Under the pieces are notes generated by a model that was given only the letters and a program-made list of their open reading frames with translations, made no database searches and had not been told where the DNA came from. Below, piece after piece: positions 25,298 to 34,485 of a stretch of DNA of 64,000 nucleotides (the first letter of the stretch is position 1; the number at the start of each line of letters is the position of its first letter). This stretch comes from JALOAT01 sp041687015 (lineage in GTDB: Bacteria > Pseudomonadota > Gammaproteobacteria > Thiohalomonadales > Thiohalomonadaceae), in NCBI GenBank assembly GCA_041687015.1, contig JAWLCT010000013.1, positions 10,597 through 74,596 of the forward strand. The letters run 5' to 3'. The position numbers and the translations under genes were made by a program.

Positions 25298-26446
25298 ATG
25301 CCCTATTGGCGCCTTTCCAGCTTTTATCTCTTTTATTTCGCCGTGCTCGGCGCGTTACTGCCGTACTGGTCGCTTTACCTCCAGCAGCGCGGCTTCTCGG
25401 CCCTGGAGATCGGCGAACTCATGGCCGTGCTGATGGGCACGCGTATCGTTGCGCCCAATTTGTGGGGTTGGCTGGGCGACCGCCTGGGCCGGCGCATGAC
25501 CATCGTGCGCCTCGGCTCCCTGCTGGCAACCCTCACCTTTGCCGGCGTGTTCCTCGCGACGGGCTACTGGGAGCTGGCGGTGGTGATGTTCGCCTTCAGC
25601 TTTTTCTGGAATGCCGTGTTGCCCCAGTTCGAGGCCAACACCCTGGTCCACCTGGGCGATCAACACCACCGTTACAGCCAGATCCGCCTGTGGGGTTCCA
25701 TCGGCTTCATCCTGTCCGTGGTGGCGCTTGGGGCGCTTTTCGACGCAACCGGCCCCTCGCCGCTGCCGCTGGTGCTGGTGGTCATGTTTGCGGCCATCTG
25801 GGTGGCCAGCCACATGGTGCCGGACCGCGGCATTGCCCAGGTGCCGGGTGGCGATGCGCCACTTTCAGCGACGCTGAAACGCCCCGATGTGATCGCCCTG
25901 CTGGTGGTCTGCCTGTTGATGCAGGCCAGTCACGGACCGTATTACACCTTCTTCACCATCTACATGGAGGACCACGGCTACACGCGCACCGCCATCGGCC
26001 AGTTGTGGGCCCTGGGTGTGGTGGCTGAAGTGGGACTGTTCATGGTGATGCATCGCCTGCTGCCGCATTTCGGCGCGCGCCAGCTGTTGCTGGCCAGCTT
26101 CGCCCTGGCGGCGCTGCGCTGGGCACTGACCGGCCTGTTCCCCGATGCGCTGTGGATCGTCATCCCCGCCCAGGCCCTGCATGCCGCCTCCTTCGGCGTG
26201 TACCACGCGGCGGCCATCGCGCTGTTTCACAGGCACTTCGCAGGGCGCCACCATGGCCAAGGCCAGGCGCTCTATTCCAGCGTCACTTTCGGTGTGGGCG
26301 GCGCTTTGGGGGCCTGGTACAGCGGCCTGCTGTGGGACAGCGCGGGCCCCACCGTCGCCTTCCTCACCGCCGCCGCGCTCGCCGCGTCCGGCTTCCTCAT
26401 CGCCCGGCAGTGGATAGACAGCACCGAACGCCTTCCGCACGGGTAG
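25298..26446 (+). CDS. MFS transporter (MFS_1-like, nucleoside/phenylpropionate permease type)
   Basis: A protein of 382 residues with about twelve membrane helices. The loop 2-3 motif is GDRLGRRMTIVRLGSLLA. QIRLWGSIGFILSV and the N-terminal YWRLSSFYLFYFAVLGALLPYW-type start are typical of the HcaT/NupG-like MFS branch. The substrate cannot be inferred. ATG 25298 is chosen because the frame upstream runs through a palindrome and has no hydrophobic content. Confidence 0.85.
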   Translation: MPYWRLSSFYLFYFAVLGALLPYWSLYLQQRGFSALEIGELMAVLMGTRIVAPNLWGWLGDRLGRRMTIVRLGSLLATLTFAGVFLATGYWELAVVMFAFSFFWNAVLPQFEANTLVHLGDQHHRYSQIRLWGSIGFILSVVALGALFDATGPSPLPLVLVVMFAAIWVASHMVPDRGIAQVPGGDAPLSATLKRPDVIALLVVCLLMQASHGPYYTFFTIYMEDHGYTRTAIGQLWALGVVAEVGLFMVMHRLLPHFGARQLLLASFALAALRWALTGLFPDALWIVIPAQALHAASFGVYHAAAIALFHRHFAGRHHGQGQALYSSVTFGVGGALGAWYSGLLWDSAGPTVAFLTAAALAASGFLIARQWIDSTERLPHG

Positions 26447-26473
26447 CGCGCAAGCTACGCGCCCGCATTGCAT

Positions 26474-28177
26474 TCACCCCACCTTCAACACCGCCATCCC
26501 GTGCCCGTCCAAGGGCACCCGTACACAGGCACGGCCTGATGCCTCATGCACGGTGCAGCTTCGCGACGGATCGAGCAAATCGTGCATCACTGACGCCGGG
26601 GCGCTCAGGTTCCGGTCCACGACGATCCAGTCCTTGCGCGGCTGGCTGTCCAGATTCAGCGCCACCAGCACCTCTTCCGTATCGAGGATGCGCGAATACG
26701 CCAACGTGCATTGCCCATCGATGGGATGACCGAAGTCCACCTTGTTCCCGGAGATTTCACGGAAATACTGCCGTCCGAAACGCAATGCAGGCTGCTCGGC
26801 GCGCACCCGCGCAATCGCTGCGATTTGTCGGTACAGCGGATGATCCGTGTTGAAGAAGTGATGCCCGGTACTGTCGAAGGCCCCCCATTCGCCGCCGAAC
26901 ATGCATTCCCGGACGTAGCGGTCGTCGAGGCCGCCGCCGTCAAACCCCTGTTCGGTACCGTAATAGATACACGGCACGCCCTGGCTGGTTAGCAAGTACC
27001 CGATCGCCAGCACCACTTGTTTGGAAAAAGGATTGTTGTGCATGAAACGGCGATGCGGCCGGGCCATCTGGTCGTGGTTGTCCACAAAGGTCACGAAATG
27101 GCGGGCGGCTTCTCCGTGATCTGCGTAGTTTTGATGAAAGCTGTCGTAACGTGCGCGCAGCACCCAGGGATTCGTGAATCCCTTGATGACGTCCTCCAGG
27201 GTGAAATACAGCGGGAAGTCCAGGGCCGCATCCAGGGAGGGAAAGCGCTCGTGGGTCCAGTCCAGGCGCGCGTTGCGGCCCAGGTAACGTTGAATGGTGC
27301 CGTCGTCGGCAACGATTTCGCCGAACAGGAAGAAATTGTGTTTACCGATGCGCTGCGCGTACTCACGGATGGCGTTGCAGAAAATCGCCGTGGACGATTC
27401 CTCCATGTGCTTCACCGTGTCCACGCGGAAGCCGTCCAGATCCGCCTCGGCAATCCAGTACTTGTAGACCTTGATGAGCGTGTCCAGCACCCCTGGGTCG
27501 CCAAGATTCAATTCTTTCAGACTCAGGAAATCGCCGTTGCGGGCTTCGTTTTCGTTATACCAGTTGCAGATGGGACCTTTGCGCTTGAAGGCTTCCGGCT
27601 TCTGGATTTCCTTTGGCCAGACCCCGTCGACCGGTTGCAGACCCGGACTCGGATCATCCTCTATCCAATGGTCGAATTCGTAGGTCTGCCCCGTATAGCA
27701 TCCCACCGGTCCCTTGTAGGCAAACACATCGCCCGCGTGGTTGAGCACCACGTCGAGGATCACGTACATGCCCCGCCCATGAGCCTCGCGCGTCAGGGCC
27801 TTCAAGTCGTCAAGGGTGCCGAAGCGCGGATCCACTTCCAAAAAATCCTGCACACCGTAGCCGTGATAGGAATCGTCCCGCTGACGGTTGCGCAAAATGG
27901 GGCTGAGCCAGATGGCCGTGCAGCCCAGGCCCTTGATGTAATCGAGTCGGCGCAGCACACCTTTCAGGTTGCCCCCCTGGAAGCGCACCCCGGCGGACAT
28001 GTCGCGGCCCGTGCCGGCATCCGCCGGCGTGAAGGCCGGGATGCCGTCGGTGTTGTTGTCGAAACGATCCACCAGCAGGAAATAAATGAATTGATCACGC
28101 CAATCCACGGGTGACGCATGGGGCATGCCCACCGGACGGAAATCCAATGCAGCAACGCTTTCAAGACGCGGGCTCAT
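26474..28177 (-). CDS. Glycoside hydrolase family 13 (alpha-amylase type)
   Basis: A protein of 567 residues with a TIM-barrel GH13 core. Region I is DVVLNHAGD, the nucleophile lies in DGFRVDTVKH, the acid/base in FGEIVADD and the third acid in FVDNHDQ. There is no signal peptide, so it probably acts in the cytoplasm on alpha-glucans. The start at 28177 has AAGGAG 7 bp upstream. A C-terminal beta domain ends VPLDGHGMAVLKVG. No glycogen genes are adjacent, and the exact specificity is unknown. Confidence 0.9.
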   Translation of the reverse strand: MSPRLESVAALDFRPVGMPHASPVDWRDQFIYFLLVDRFDNNTDGIPAFTPADAGTGRDMSAGVRFQGGNLKGVLRRLDYIKGLGCTAIWLSPILRNRQRDDSYHGYGVQDFLEVDPRFGTLDDLKALTREAHGRGMYVILDVVLNHAGDVFAYKGPVGCYTGQTYEFDHWIEDDPSPGLQPVDGVWPKEIQKPEAFKRKGPICNWYNENEARNGDFLSLKELNLGDPGVLDTLIKVYKYWIAEADLDGFRVDTVKHMEESSTAIFCNAIREYAQRIGKHNFFLFGEIVADDGTIQRYLGRNARLDWTHERFPSLDAALDFPLYFTLEDVIKGFTNPWVLRARYDSFHQNYADHGEAARHFVTFVDNHDQMARPHRRFMHNNPFSKQVVLAIGYLLTSQGVPCIYYGTEQGFDGGGLDDRYVRECMFGGEWGAFDSTGHHFFNTDHPLYRQIAAIARVRAEQPALRFGRQYFREISGNKVDFGHPIDGQCTLAYSRILDTEEVLVALNLDSQPRKDWIVVDRNLSAPASVMHDLLDPSRSCTVHEASGRACVRVPLDGHGMAVLKVG

Positions 28178-28310
28178 TGCACACTCCTTGTTGCGTCTGA
28201 CGACTACAAGGGTGGTCCATCCAACACGCATTGCAATGGAACAGGGGGGAAGCCGAAGGGGCTTGTGCGCCCGCGAGCGTCATCTGAGGTGATTTGATCC
28301 CCCGACGCGA

Positions 28311-29663
28311 CTACTCGTCCTCAAACGCACGCCACACGGGCTTGGCGTGTGCTTCACTCCAGCACCACGCCCCGCGGTCGCCGGGGATCGCGATACCGCC
28401 GACCCAACGCGCCGTGGGCTGAAGATCGAGGCGGTTGATGGTTCGAGCCAGCACCTGTTCCCCCGCCTGGGTGAGGGCCACCCGATGTTCGGGCCACGGG
28501 GCGTCATCGTGATTCGGGGTGATGGATAACAGGGGGACCTTTTGGTTCACCAGACCCCGGGCCATCCACCGGAACATGGTATCGCCCAGGTAAGGCAGCG
28601 GCTCGCGCAGGCGCATCAGTTCGGCGTAAATGCGGCCCAGGGGCAGTGGCCCAAGGTCGCGCACGATCTCCAGTATCAACTGTTCCGTCAGACTGAGGCC
28701 GGTGTGCAGGTCCGGCAGCTCGCGCAGGTGGCGAAGCAGCGCGGGGGCCATGAGGGGTAGAGCCGGCGTGCCGGTGCAGGCAATGGCATGGAGAGCGGTC
28801 GGCGTATCGGCCCGGAATGCGTCCCAGACCTGCGTGCCAAGCTCAAATTGTGCGTCGCCAATGGCGGTACGATATTCCCACAACCACGCCAGGACATCCG
28901 GTGCGAGCTGGCCCAAACCGATGAAGCGCTGCACGCCCGGGATGCGATTCTCCGCGATGAGTTCCACACGACCGCGGGGCCGGAGGTCGCCCAGCCGTTT
29001 CAGCACGAATGCAAGGATCAGCTGATCGTAGCTGTCGTGCTCGAACCAGAGCACGATGCGGTCATGGTCGCGGGCGGATTCAAGCGCGGTATATTCCCGC
29101 TCCAGGCGACTCAGGGCAGCGTCCCGGTTTACGTCGAAGGCGCTGGCGATGAACTGAGCGCGACGGCGAAGGTGCTGTGGGAGGGGCAGCGCGGGCACCG
29201 GTCCCATGCAGAACGGATCAGCAAATTCCAGAAACGCCCCGCTGAAGCCGGCCGCCTGCAACGTGTCACGGATGTCGGAACCACAGCGTATGTGCACGGT
29301 GGTTCGATCGCGATCACCGCGAGCCGCGGCGTTGTGTGCGGCGGCGTCCAATGCCTCGATGTGGCGCATAAGCTGGGCCCAGTCCGTGAAACCGGCTTCG
29401 CGCGCGACCACCGCCTCGGCATCTTGCAGCGTAAGCTGCCGGTGGGGCGTGCTGTTCGAGAATCCGAAACGCGCCAGCGCTTCGGGGTCGCCGGCCTGGG
29501 CTGCGCACAGCAGAGCCTGCGCTTGTGCATGCTGGTGTGCGGCATACAGCCGCCCGTGGTGCCAGGGGGAGGTGTCGCTTGCGTCAGGCACGGGTGATGC
29601 TCGGTAGTGGTCCGTTGCAGTATGTTGCTTTCGCGTCTTGTCGCGGAACGTAGCACGAAGCAC
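28311..29663 (-). CDS. DUF1835 domain protein
   Basis: A protein of 450 residues. The middle part (about 120-245) matches the DUF1835 pattern: VHIRCGSDIRDTLQAAGFSG, FADPFCMGPVPALP and RIVLWFEHDSYDQLILAFVL. The C-terminal part (about 305-430) looks like the associated winged-helix-like DUF3658 region. The first 100 residues include an ankyrin-repeat-like or helical stretch (AQALLCAAQAGDPEALARF). The family's function is unknown. Confidence 0.75.
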   Translation of the reverse strand: MLRATFRDKTRKQHTATDHYRASPVPDASDTSPWHHGRLYAAHQHAQAQALLCAAQAGDPEALARFGFSNSTPHRQLTLQDAEAVVAREAGFTDWAQLMRHIEALDAAAHNAAARGDRDRTTVHIRCGSDIRDTLQAAGFSGAFLEFADPFCMGPVPALPLPQHLRRRAQFIASAFDVNRDAALSRLEREYTALESARDHDRIVLWFEHDSYDQLILAFVLKRLGDLRPRGRVELIAENRIPGVQRFIGLGQLAPDVLAWLWEYRTAIGDAQFELGTQVWDAFRADTPTALHAIACTGTPALPLMAPALLRHLRELPDLHTGLSLTEQLILEIVRDLGPLPLGRIYAELMRLREPLPYLGDTMFRWMARGLVNQKVPLLSITPNHDDAPWPEHRVALTQAGEQVLARTINRLDLQPTARWVGGIAIPGDRGAWCWSEAHAKPVWRAFEDE

Positions 29664-29732
29664 GCGCCCGGTAAGTGCCTACGGTATACACCGCATGGGA
29701 CACCGTAGATTGGGACGGACAGAGGGCGGTGG

Positions 29733-30137
29733 ATGGACTGGAAAAAATCGTTGGCAATCTGGCTGGTCATCATGCTGCTGGAGATCACCCATGGCATCTT
29801 ACGCCGGTTGTTCGTGAATCCTGTCATCGGGGAACACGCCGCGCATCAGGCGGGTGTCGTGGTCGGTTCCCTGCTGGTGTTCATCGTCACCGTATCGACC
29901 ATTCGTTGGCTCGATGTCCCGTCGTTCGCGGATCAACTCAAGGTGGGCGCCCTGTGGGTCGTCGCCACGGTGGTGTTCGAATGGGCTTTGGGTGTGGGGC
30001 TCGGCACGTCGTGGGAGCGGCTGCTTTCCGACTACGACGTGGCGCAGGGTGGGCTGATGGGTCTGGGCCTGCTGTTCATGCTGTTCGCGCCAGCACTGGC
30101 CGCGAAGGCACGTGGTGCCCGGGAGGCGACAGGGTGA
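29733..30137 (+). CDS. Small integral membrane protein, function unknown
   Basis: A protein of 134 residues with four hydrophobic segments (about 7-26, 38-58, 69-90 and 104-124). The N-terminus is positively charged. I recognise no family. The start is supported by the purine-rich GAGGGCGG just upstream. It is divergent from the DUF1835 gene, with 69 bp between them. Confidence 0.65.
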   Translation: MDWKKSLAIWLVIMLLEITHGILRRLFVNPVIGEHAAHQAGVVVGSLLVFIVTVSTIRWLDVPSFADQLKVGALWVVATVVFEWALGVGLGTSWERLLSDYDVAQGGLMGLGLLFMLFAPALAAKARGAREATG

Positions 30138-30337
30138 TGGGCACCCTTCTTCCAGCCAAATCTGCCACAGACTGACACCGAACAAGGCTGCCGTGGGAAC
30201 CCGTGTCAGTCGAAACCGCGGACGCGTTTCACATGTGCGAGGTGTAGCAAATTCCCTATACCCATCGGTCTTCGGGTGAACCATTATTAATGCGGCCTAA
30301 TATTGTGAATTGCCAATGCAATGCGGAGGGAACCAGG

Positions 30338-30589
30338 ATGAATAGGAACGTCTTGTCCGGCACCGACGAAGGCTTGAACAGCTACGAATGGCTGCAGATC
30401 GAAAGCATGCGGCTGATGGAAGAGTACGCCGAACCCGAACACGGGATATGCGGCAACGAGTGGCGCATCATTGAAGAATTGCGCGATGCCGAGGAAACGG
30501 GTCACAGCGCAGAAGTCCTCCAGGCCCTGCGCGACTGTGCCTGTTCTCATATGGCCGAGATGGCCCGTTCCATGGTCTTGAACAGCTGA
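30338..30589 (+). CDS. Small acidic protein, 83 aa, function unknown
   Basis: An 83-residue acidic, helical protein (LQIESMRLMEEYAEPEHGICGNEWRII in two parts, then RDAEETGHSAEVLQALRDCACSHM). GGAGGG lies 7 bp before the ATG, and a strong intrinsic terminator follows 21 bp after the stop. The neighbours are divergent or separate, so it is probably a single-gene transcript. The own ribosome site and terminator argue that it is a real, expressed gene. No family recognised. Confidence 0.7.
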   Translation: MNRNVLSGTDEGLNSYEWLQIESMRLMEEYAEPEHGICGNEWRIIEELRDAEETGHSAEVLQALRDCACSHMAEMARSMVLNS

Positions 30590-30610
30590 CCTGAAGATTG
30601 CGCGCAGGAG

Positions 30611-30648
30611 GGGGCGGGGATCGTGAGCGATCCTCGCCCCTTTTTTGT
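30611..30648 (+). terminator. Rho-independent terminator
   Basis: GGGGCGGGGATCG and CGATCCTCGCCCC form a 13-bp stem (one G-T pair) with a TGAG loop, followed by TTTTTTGTTT. It ends the transcript of the 83-residue protein gene. It is the clearest classical terminator in the window. Confidence 0.9.
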
Positions 30649-30677
30649 TTCAGCGGTTACGTTTGGCTGCGTGGCGC

Positions 30678-32437
30678 CTAATCCCGGGCGAACGTCGCAA
30701 GCGGCGCTCGGGGTTCGGGTTGGCAAGCGGCGCTCCCTGATGTGCGCAACAAGGGGGATGCAACGGCAGGCCACTGACCCTTCAACCTGTTCACCGCGGC
30801 GGCTCCTTCGAATGCCAGGTAGCTGAATTTGCCGTAGTGGGGCACTTTGCGAGCCAGGGCCGCGATGGCAGCGGGATCGTCACTGCCGAGCCATAGCAAG
30901 GTGGTTTGCCGATGCGGTACGGCGAGCACGAAGCTGTGGTCGGCTCTGGACCATTGGCGCTTTTCCAGCCGCAGCGTTCGATCGCGCGCGCCGGGCAGTG
31001 GCGCGGACAAGGCGTCGAGATGGCGGTTTTCCCAGCCGAGCAACACCACCGGGCGGTCCGTCGGAAGTGCACGTAACGCACGGTCCTCGCGCATCTCTGC
31101 GCCGCTCATACCCGCCGACCAGGACTGGGCCAACTGGCCATACGCGTGGCGCAACGGTTCGGGCGCGGCGGAGGGCACGACAAACAGCACCCGTTCGGCA
31201 CCGAGGACGTTGACGATGGCGGCGGGCAATTCACCCGGTAACAGCCGGCGAAATATATCGAAGCGGGGATCGACCGCCACGCAGACCGGTGCGCCGGGTA
31301 TGGGAAGATTCACGGTGACGCTCCGGTCCTTCATCGTCACGCTACGCTCGACCAGCGTCCCATCNNNNNNNNNNNNNNNNNNNNNNNNNNNNNNNNNNNN
31401 NNNNNNNNNNNNNNNNNNNNNNNNNNNNNNNNNNNNNNNNNNNNNNNNNNNNNNNNNNNNNNNNTCAACAAATGGTCTGCCAGATAAGCAGTGAGGCCTT
31501 CGCTCCAATTGCCCAGCGCGGGATCGATGTAGACGCCGTTGCCCCACCAGTTGTGGACGATTTCGTGGGGGTAGGCGTTGTCGATGATGAAGGGCAGGCG
31601 GATGACCTGCGGGCCGAGCAGGGTGAAGGAGGGCATGCCGTAACCGGTTTCCCAGAAGTTTTCCACCAAGGCGAACTTGGCGTAGGGATAAGGCCCGAGC
31701 AGGTCGGTATAGAAGGCGAGGTAGCGCTCGGTGGCGGCCAGATAACGTTCGGCCAGATGGGCGTCCGGCGTGCGCAGATAAACCATGGCCGCGGGTTCCG
31801 TGCCGCGCTGATAGCGGGTGAAGCGGCCCGCAATGAGGTAGATGTCCTCCTGGGGTGCGTTCTCGCGCCAGCGCACCCTGCTGCGATCTTCGGTGCGGCT
31901 GCCCTGGCTCACCGCTTCCCATCCCGTCGGCAGGCGGGCCGTCAGCGTGAAGGCGTGCCGCGGGTAGGCGGCAAAGCGCGGATACCAACCGCTCGAGGCG
32001 CTCAGCATGACGCCCTCCGGGGCGATGAGACCGGGCGTGACCTCTCGGTCGTGGCCGGTGCCTTCCCCATAGGCGGATAGCGGGTGATGGATCACGCCCC
32101 CATAGTGCAGGACCGCCGAACGTGCGCCGTCAGGAAGGATGAGCCGGTAGCGTTCGAACGGAATCCCGTACTCACCCCGGTCCAGACGCGTGAGCCTGGC
32201 CTTGCCTTCCACGCGCGGTTCAAGATCGGCATGAAGCACGAATTCCAATGCCCCCGGGGGGGCGGACCAGGTCAGCGCGTCCCTCGCCTGCAAGGCATGC
32301 CGGGCTGGATCGATATCGACCACGATGTCATGGTGCAGCACGGGTGCCGCAATGGTGATGGCCGGTACGATAAGCAGGGCCATGATCAGGCCGCAGAGAC
32401 TCAGCAAACGCCGTTTGTCGAATATGATTGAGGGCAT
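30678..32437 (-). CDS. M1-family metallopeptidase, interrupted by an assembly gap
   Basis: The N-terminal part (32437-31465, 324 codons) has a signal or membrane segment (SLCGLIMALLIVPAITIAA), an aminopeptidase N-like beta domain and the zinc motif HEIVHNWW with the third ligand in NWSEGL. The C-terminal part (31364-30678) is rich in conserved-looking turns (LLGWENRHLDAL, LLWLGSDDPAAIAALA). The frames of the two parts agree only if the real gap length is 2 modulo 3, so 100 N is a placeholder. Related proteins are longer than the visible sum, so sequence is probably missing. Confidence 0.75.
31365..31464. other. Assembly gap, 100 N, inside the M1 peptidase gene
   Basis: Exactly 100 N. The flanking sequences do not overlap each other, unlike the other two gaps. 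The gap removes part of the peptidase between the active-site region and the C-terminal domain. Confidence 0.97.
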
Positions 32438-33575
32438 GAATAAAACATCCATCAAGAGCTTGTGTCGTGGTTTGGGCGTTTGCCTGGGCCTAATGTTAGT
32501 CGCGCCTTGCCTGACGCAGGCATCGGCAGAGACGCTCGAAGCCAAGGCCATCGACCTGCGCAATTTGCCAGCCCTGGAAGACGTCCTGCCTGCACTCCAT
32601 GAGGCACGGGTGGTTTTCGTCGGTGAGAACCATGATCAATTCAGCCACCACCTGGTGCAACTGTCCATCATCCGCCACTTGCAACGACGTTACGGCGATA
32701 TCGCGATCGGGCTGGAGTTCTTTCAACAGCCGTTTCAGGAACACCTCGACGCCTTCGTGGCCGGCGAAATCGACGAAAAAACCATGTTGCGGCGTACGCA
32801 GTACATGGATCGCTGGGGTTTCGATTACCGCCTGTACCAGCCCATCCTGCAGTACGCACGCGATAACAAGATCCCGCTGATTGCCCTCAACGTGCCCAAG
32901 GAACTGATAACCAAAGTGGCGGAAGGCGGCATCGCCAAGCTCACCGCCGAAGAGCGCGCACAATTGCCCGTGATCAATCGGGACGACGAAGACTACCGCG
33001 CGCGACTGCAAAACCTGTACGAAGCCCATCCGGTGCGTGAAGGCGGTGATTTCGAACACTTCCTCGAGGCGCAACTCCTATGGGACGAAGGCATGGCCGC
33101 GCGCGCCGCGGAATACATGAAGCGCGAGCCGCAACGGCGCCTGGTGATTCTGGCCGGCTCAGGGCACGTCGCCTGGCGCGACGGCATTCCGCAGCGACTG
33201 GAACGGCGTGTGGGCGTGCCGTCATTGGTGGTACTCAACGGTCCCCAGGAAGTGGTCGCGCCGGAGGTGGCCGATTTCATCGTGTTGCCCGAACCGGTCG
33301 AGCTTCCGCCCAAGGGATTGATGGGTGTGCTGATGGAAAATGCCCCGGCGGGTGTTCGGGTTGTCGGTTTTTCGGACGACAGCGCGGCGCAGCAAGCCGG
33401 CGTAGCGAAGGACGATCGCATCGTGCGTATCGACGATGAATCGATTGCTGACACGACGGACGTGCAACTGGCTCTGCTCAGCCATGAGCCAGGCGATGTC
33501 GTGGTATTGGGTGTGCTGCGGCAGGCGGGCACGGCGCAGGAGAAGCGGCTGCAGTATCCCGTCCGGTTGCGCTGA
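32436..33575 (+). CDS. ChaN-like protein fused to a C-terminal PDZ domain
   Basis: A protein of 379 residues. A signal peptide (about 1-32, ending ASA) is followed by a ChaN-like domain (about 40-285; VVFVGENHDQFSHHLVQL, GLEFFQQPFQ, GSGHVAWRDGIPQRL). A PDZ domain (about 290-378; GVRVVGFSDDSAAQQAGVAKDD, IVRIDDESIADTTDV) follows. ChaN binds heme and has been linked to iron uptake; here it would be periplasmic. The ATG overlaps the start codon of the divergent M1 peptidase. An in-frame ATG four codons upstream is possible. Confidence 0.85.
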   Translation: MNKTSIKSLCRGLGVCLGLMLVAPCLTQASAETLEAKAIDLRNLPALEDVLPALHEARVVFVGENHDQFSHHLVQLSIIRHLQRRYGDIAIGLEFFQQPFQEHLDAFVAGEIDEKTMLRRTQYMDRWGFDYRLYQPILQYARDNKIPLIALNVPKELITKVAEGGIAKLTAEERAQLPVINRDDEDYRARLQNLYEAHPVREGGDFEHFLEAQLLWDEGMAARAAEYMKREPQRRLVILAGSGHVAWRDGIPQRLERRVGVPSLVVLNGPQEVVAPEVADFIVLPEPVELPPKGLMGVLMENAPAGVRVVGFSDDSAAQQAGVAKDDRIVRIDDESIADTTDVQLALLSHEPGDVVVLGVLRQAGTAQEKRLQYPVRLR

Positions 33576-33832
33576 GCGCCGGCTGCTGCATACCGCAGCA
33601 TCCGCGCGCCACGGCAGGGTGCGCGGGTAACGACGGTGAGTAAAACGGCGGTTGACCTCGGTTCCCCCCGCCCTTGCGTATCACCTGTGATATGGAAACC
33701 CGCGTTGCGTATCGTCGAGGCTTGTAAGTGATACGAAAACCGATCCCCATCGCTCTTGGCAGAGAAATGAGGGATGAGGGGCGGGACTTTCCTGGAGCAT
33801 GTGTGGAATTTCCGCCCGAACCTTCGGGGTGC

Positions 33833-33872
33833 TGTGTTTCTTTGTGTCCTCTGTGTTCTGTGTTGAACGTGT
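33833..33872. repeat. Degenerate half of the 9-bp-unit repeat (E12)
   Basis: TTTGTGTCCTCTGTGTTCTG followed by TGTT resembles the right arm of the dispersed element (units like CTCTGTGTT). No matching left arm is visible in the gap upstream, so this may be a decayed copy. The rest of the 296-bp gap 33576-33871 holds only a short TATCAC/GTGATA palindrome near 33676. Confidence 0.35.
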
Positions 33873-34348
33873 CAGCCGCGCACCAGCGACACCAGCGCGG
33901 CCACCAGCAGCACGGAGAGCGCGAATGCGGCGCCGATGAGCAGCGCCACCACCACCACGATGAGGATGATCAGCCGGCGCTCACCGGCCTTGCCGCGGCT
34001 GGCGCGGCCCACCCCGTGTTCGATCAAGCTCAGGTTGCGCGTGTTGGCCTTCCAGGTGAAATCGAAAATATCCCCGAGCACGGGCACCAGGCCCACGACC
34101 AGGTCCAATGCGATGTTGCCGATCATGCGCAGGAGATGGGTCGTGGGGACGCCAAGGCGGGCACCCAAGGTCACGATATAGGTCGAGAGCACCGCGCCCA
34201 CACTGTCACCGACCCCGGGCAGCATACCCATGAAGCCGTCGAAACCAATGCGGTAACCGCCGGGTAATGGAATGGCTTCGTCGAGCAGCCGCGCGAGGCG
34301 CCGCAGTCGTTGCAAATCGGTGTCGGTGTCCTGGGTCTGTCGGTTCAT
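33872..34348 (-). CDS. DUF4112 family membrane protein
   Basis: A protein of 158 residues. The conserved DUF4112 pattern is visible: LARLLDEAIPLPGGYRIGFDG, LPGVGDSVGAVLSTYIV, LDLVVGLVPVLGDIFDFTWKANTRN. A C-terminal hydrophobic helix (about 125-155) anchors it in the membrane. Function unknown. Confidence 0.88.
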   Translation of the reverse strand: MNRQTQDTDTDLQRLRRLARLLDEAIPLPGGYRIGFDGFMGMLPGVGDSVGAVLSTYIVTLGARLGVPTTHLLRMIGNIALDLVVGLVPVLGDIFDFTWKANTRNLSLIEHGVGRASRGKAGERRLIILIVVVVALLIGAAFALSVLLVAALVSLVRG

Positions 34349-34485
34349 GGCGCACCTTTTTCCCAGTATAGGCCGTGCGGGAATCCGGGCAGCCGGCGTG
34401 CGTCCAGCTAACGTCGGTTATGCGGCCGTCTGTGATCACGTGCTCTGGCTATCCTTGACGCAGGCCCGCAGCGTGGCTTGCGAAC

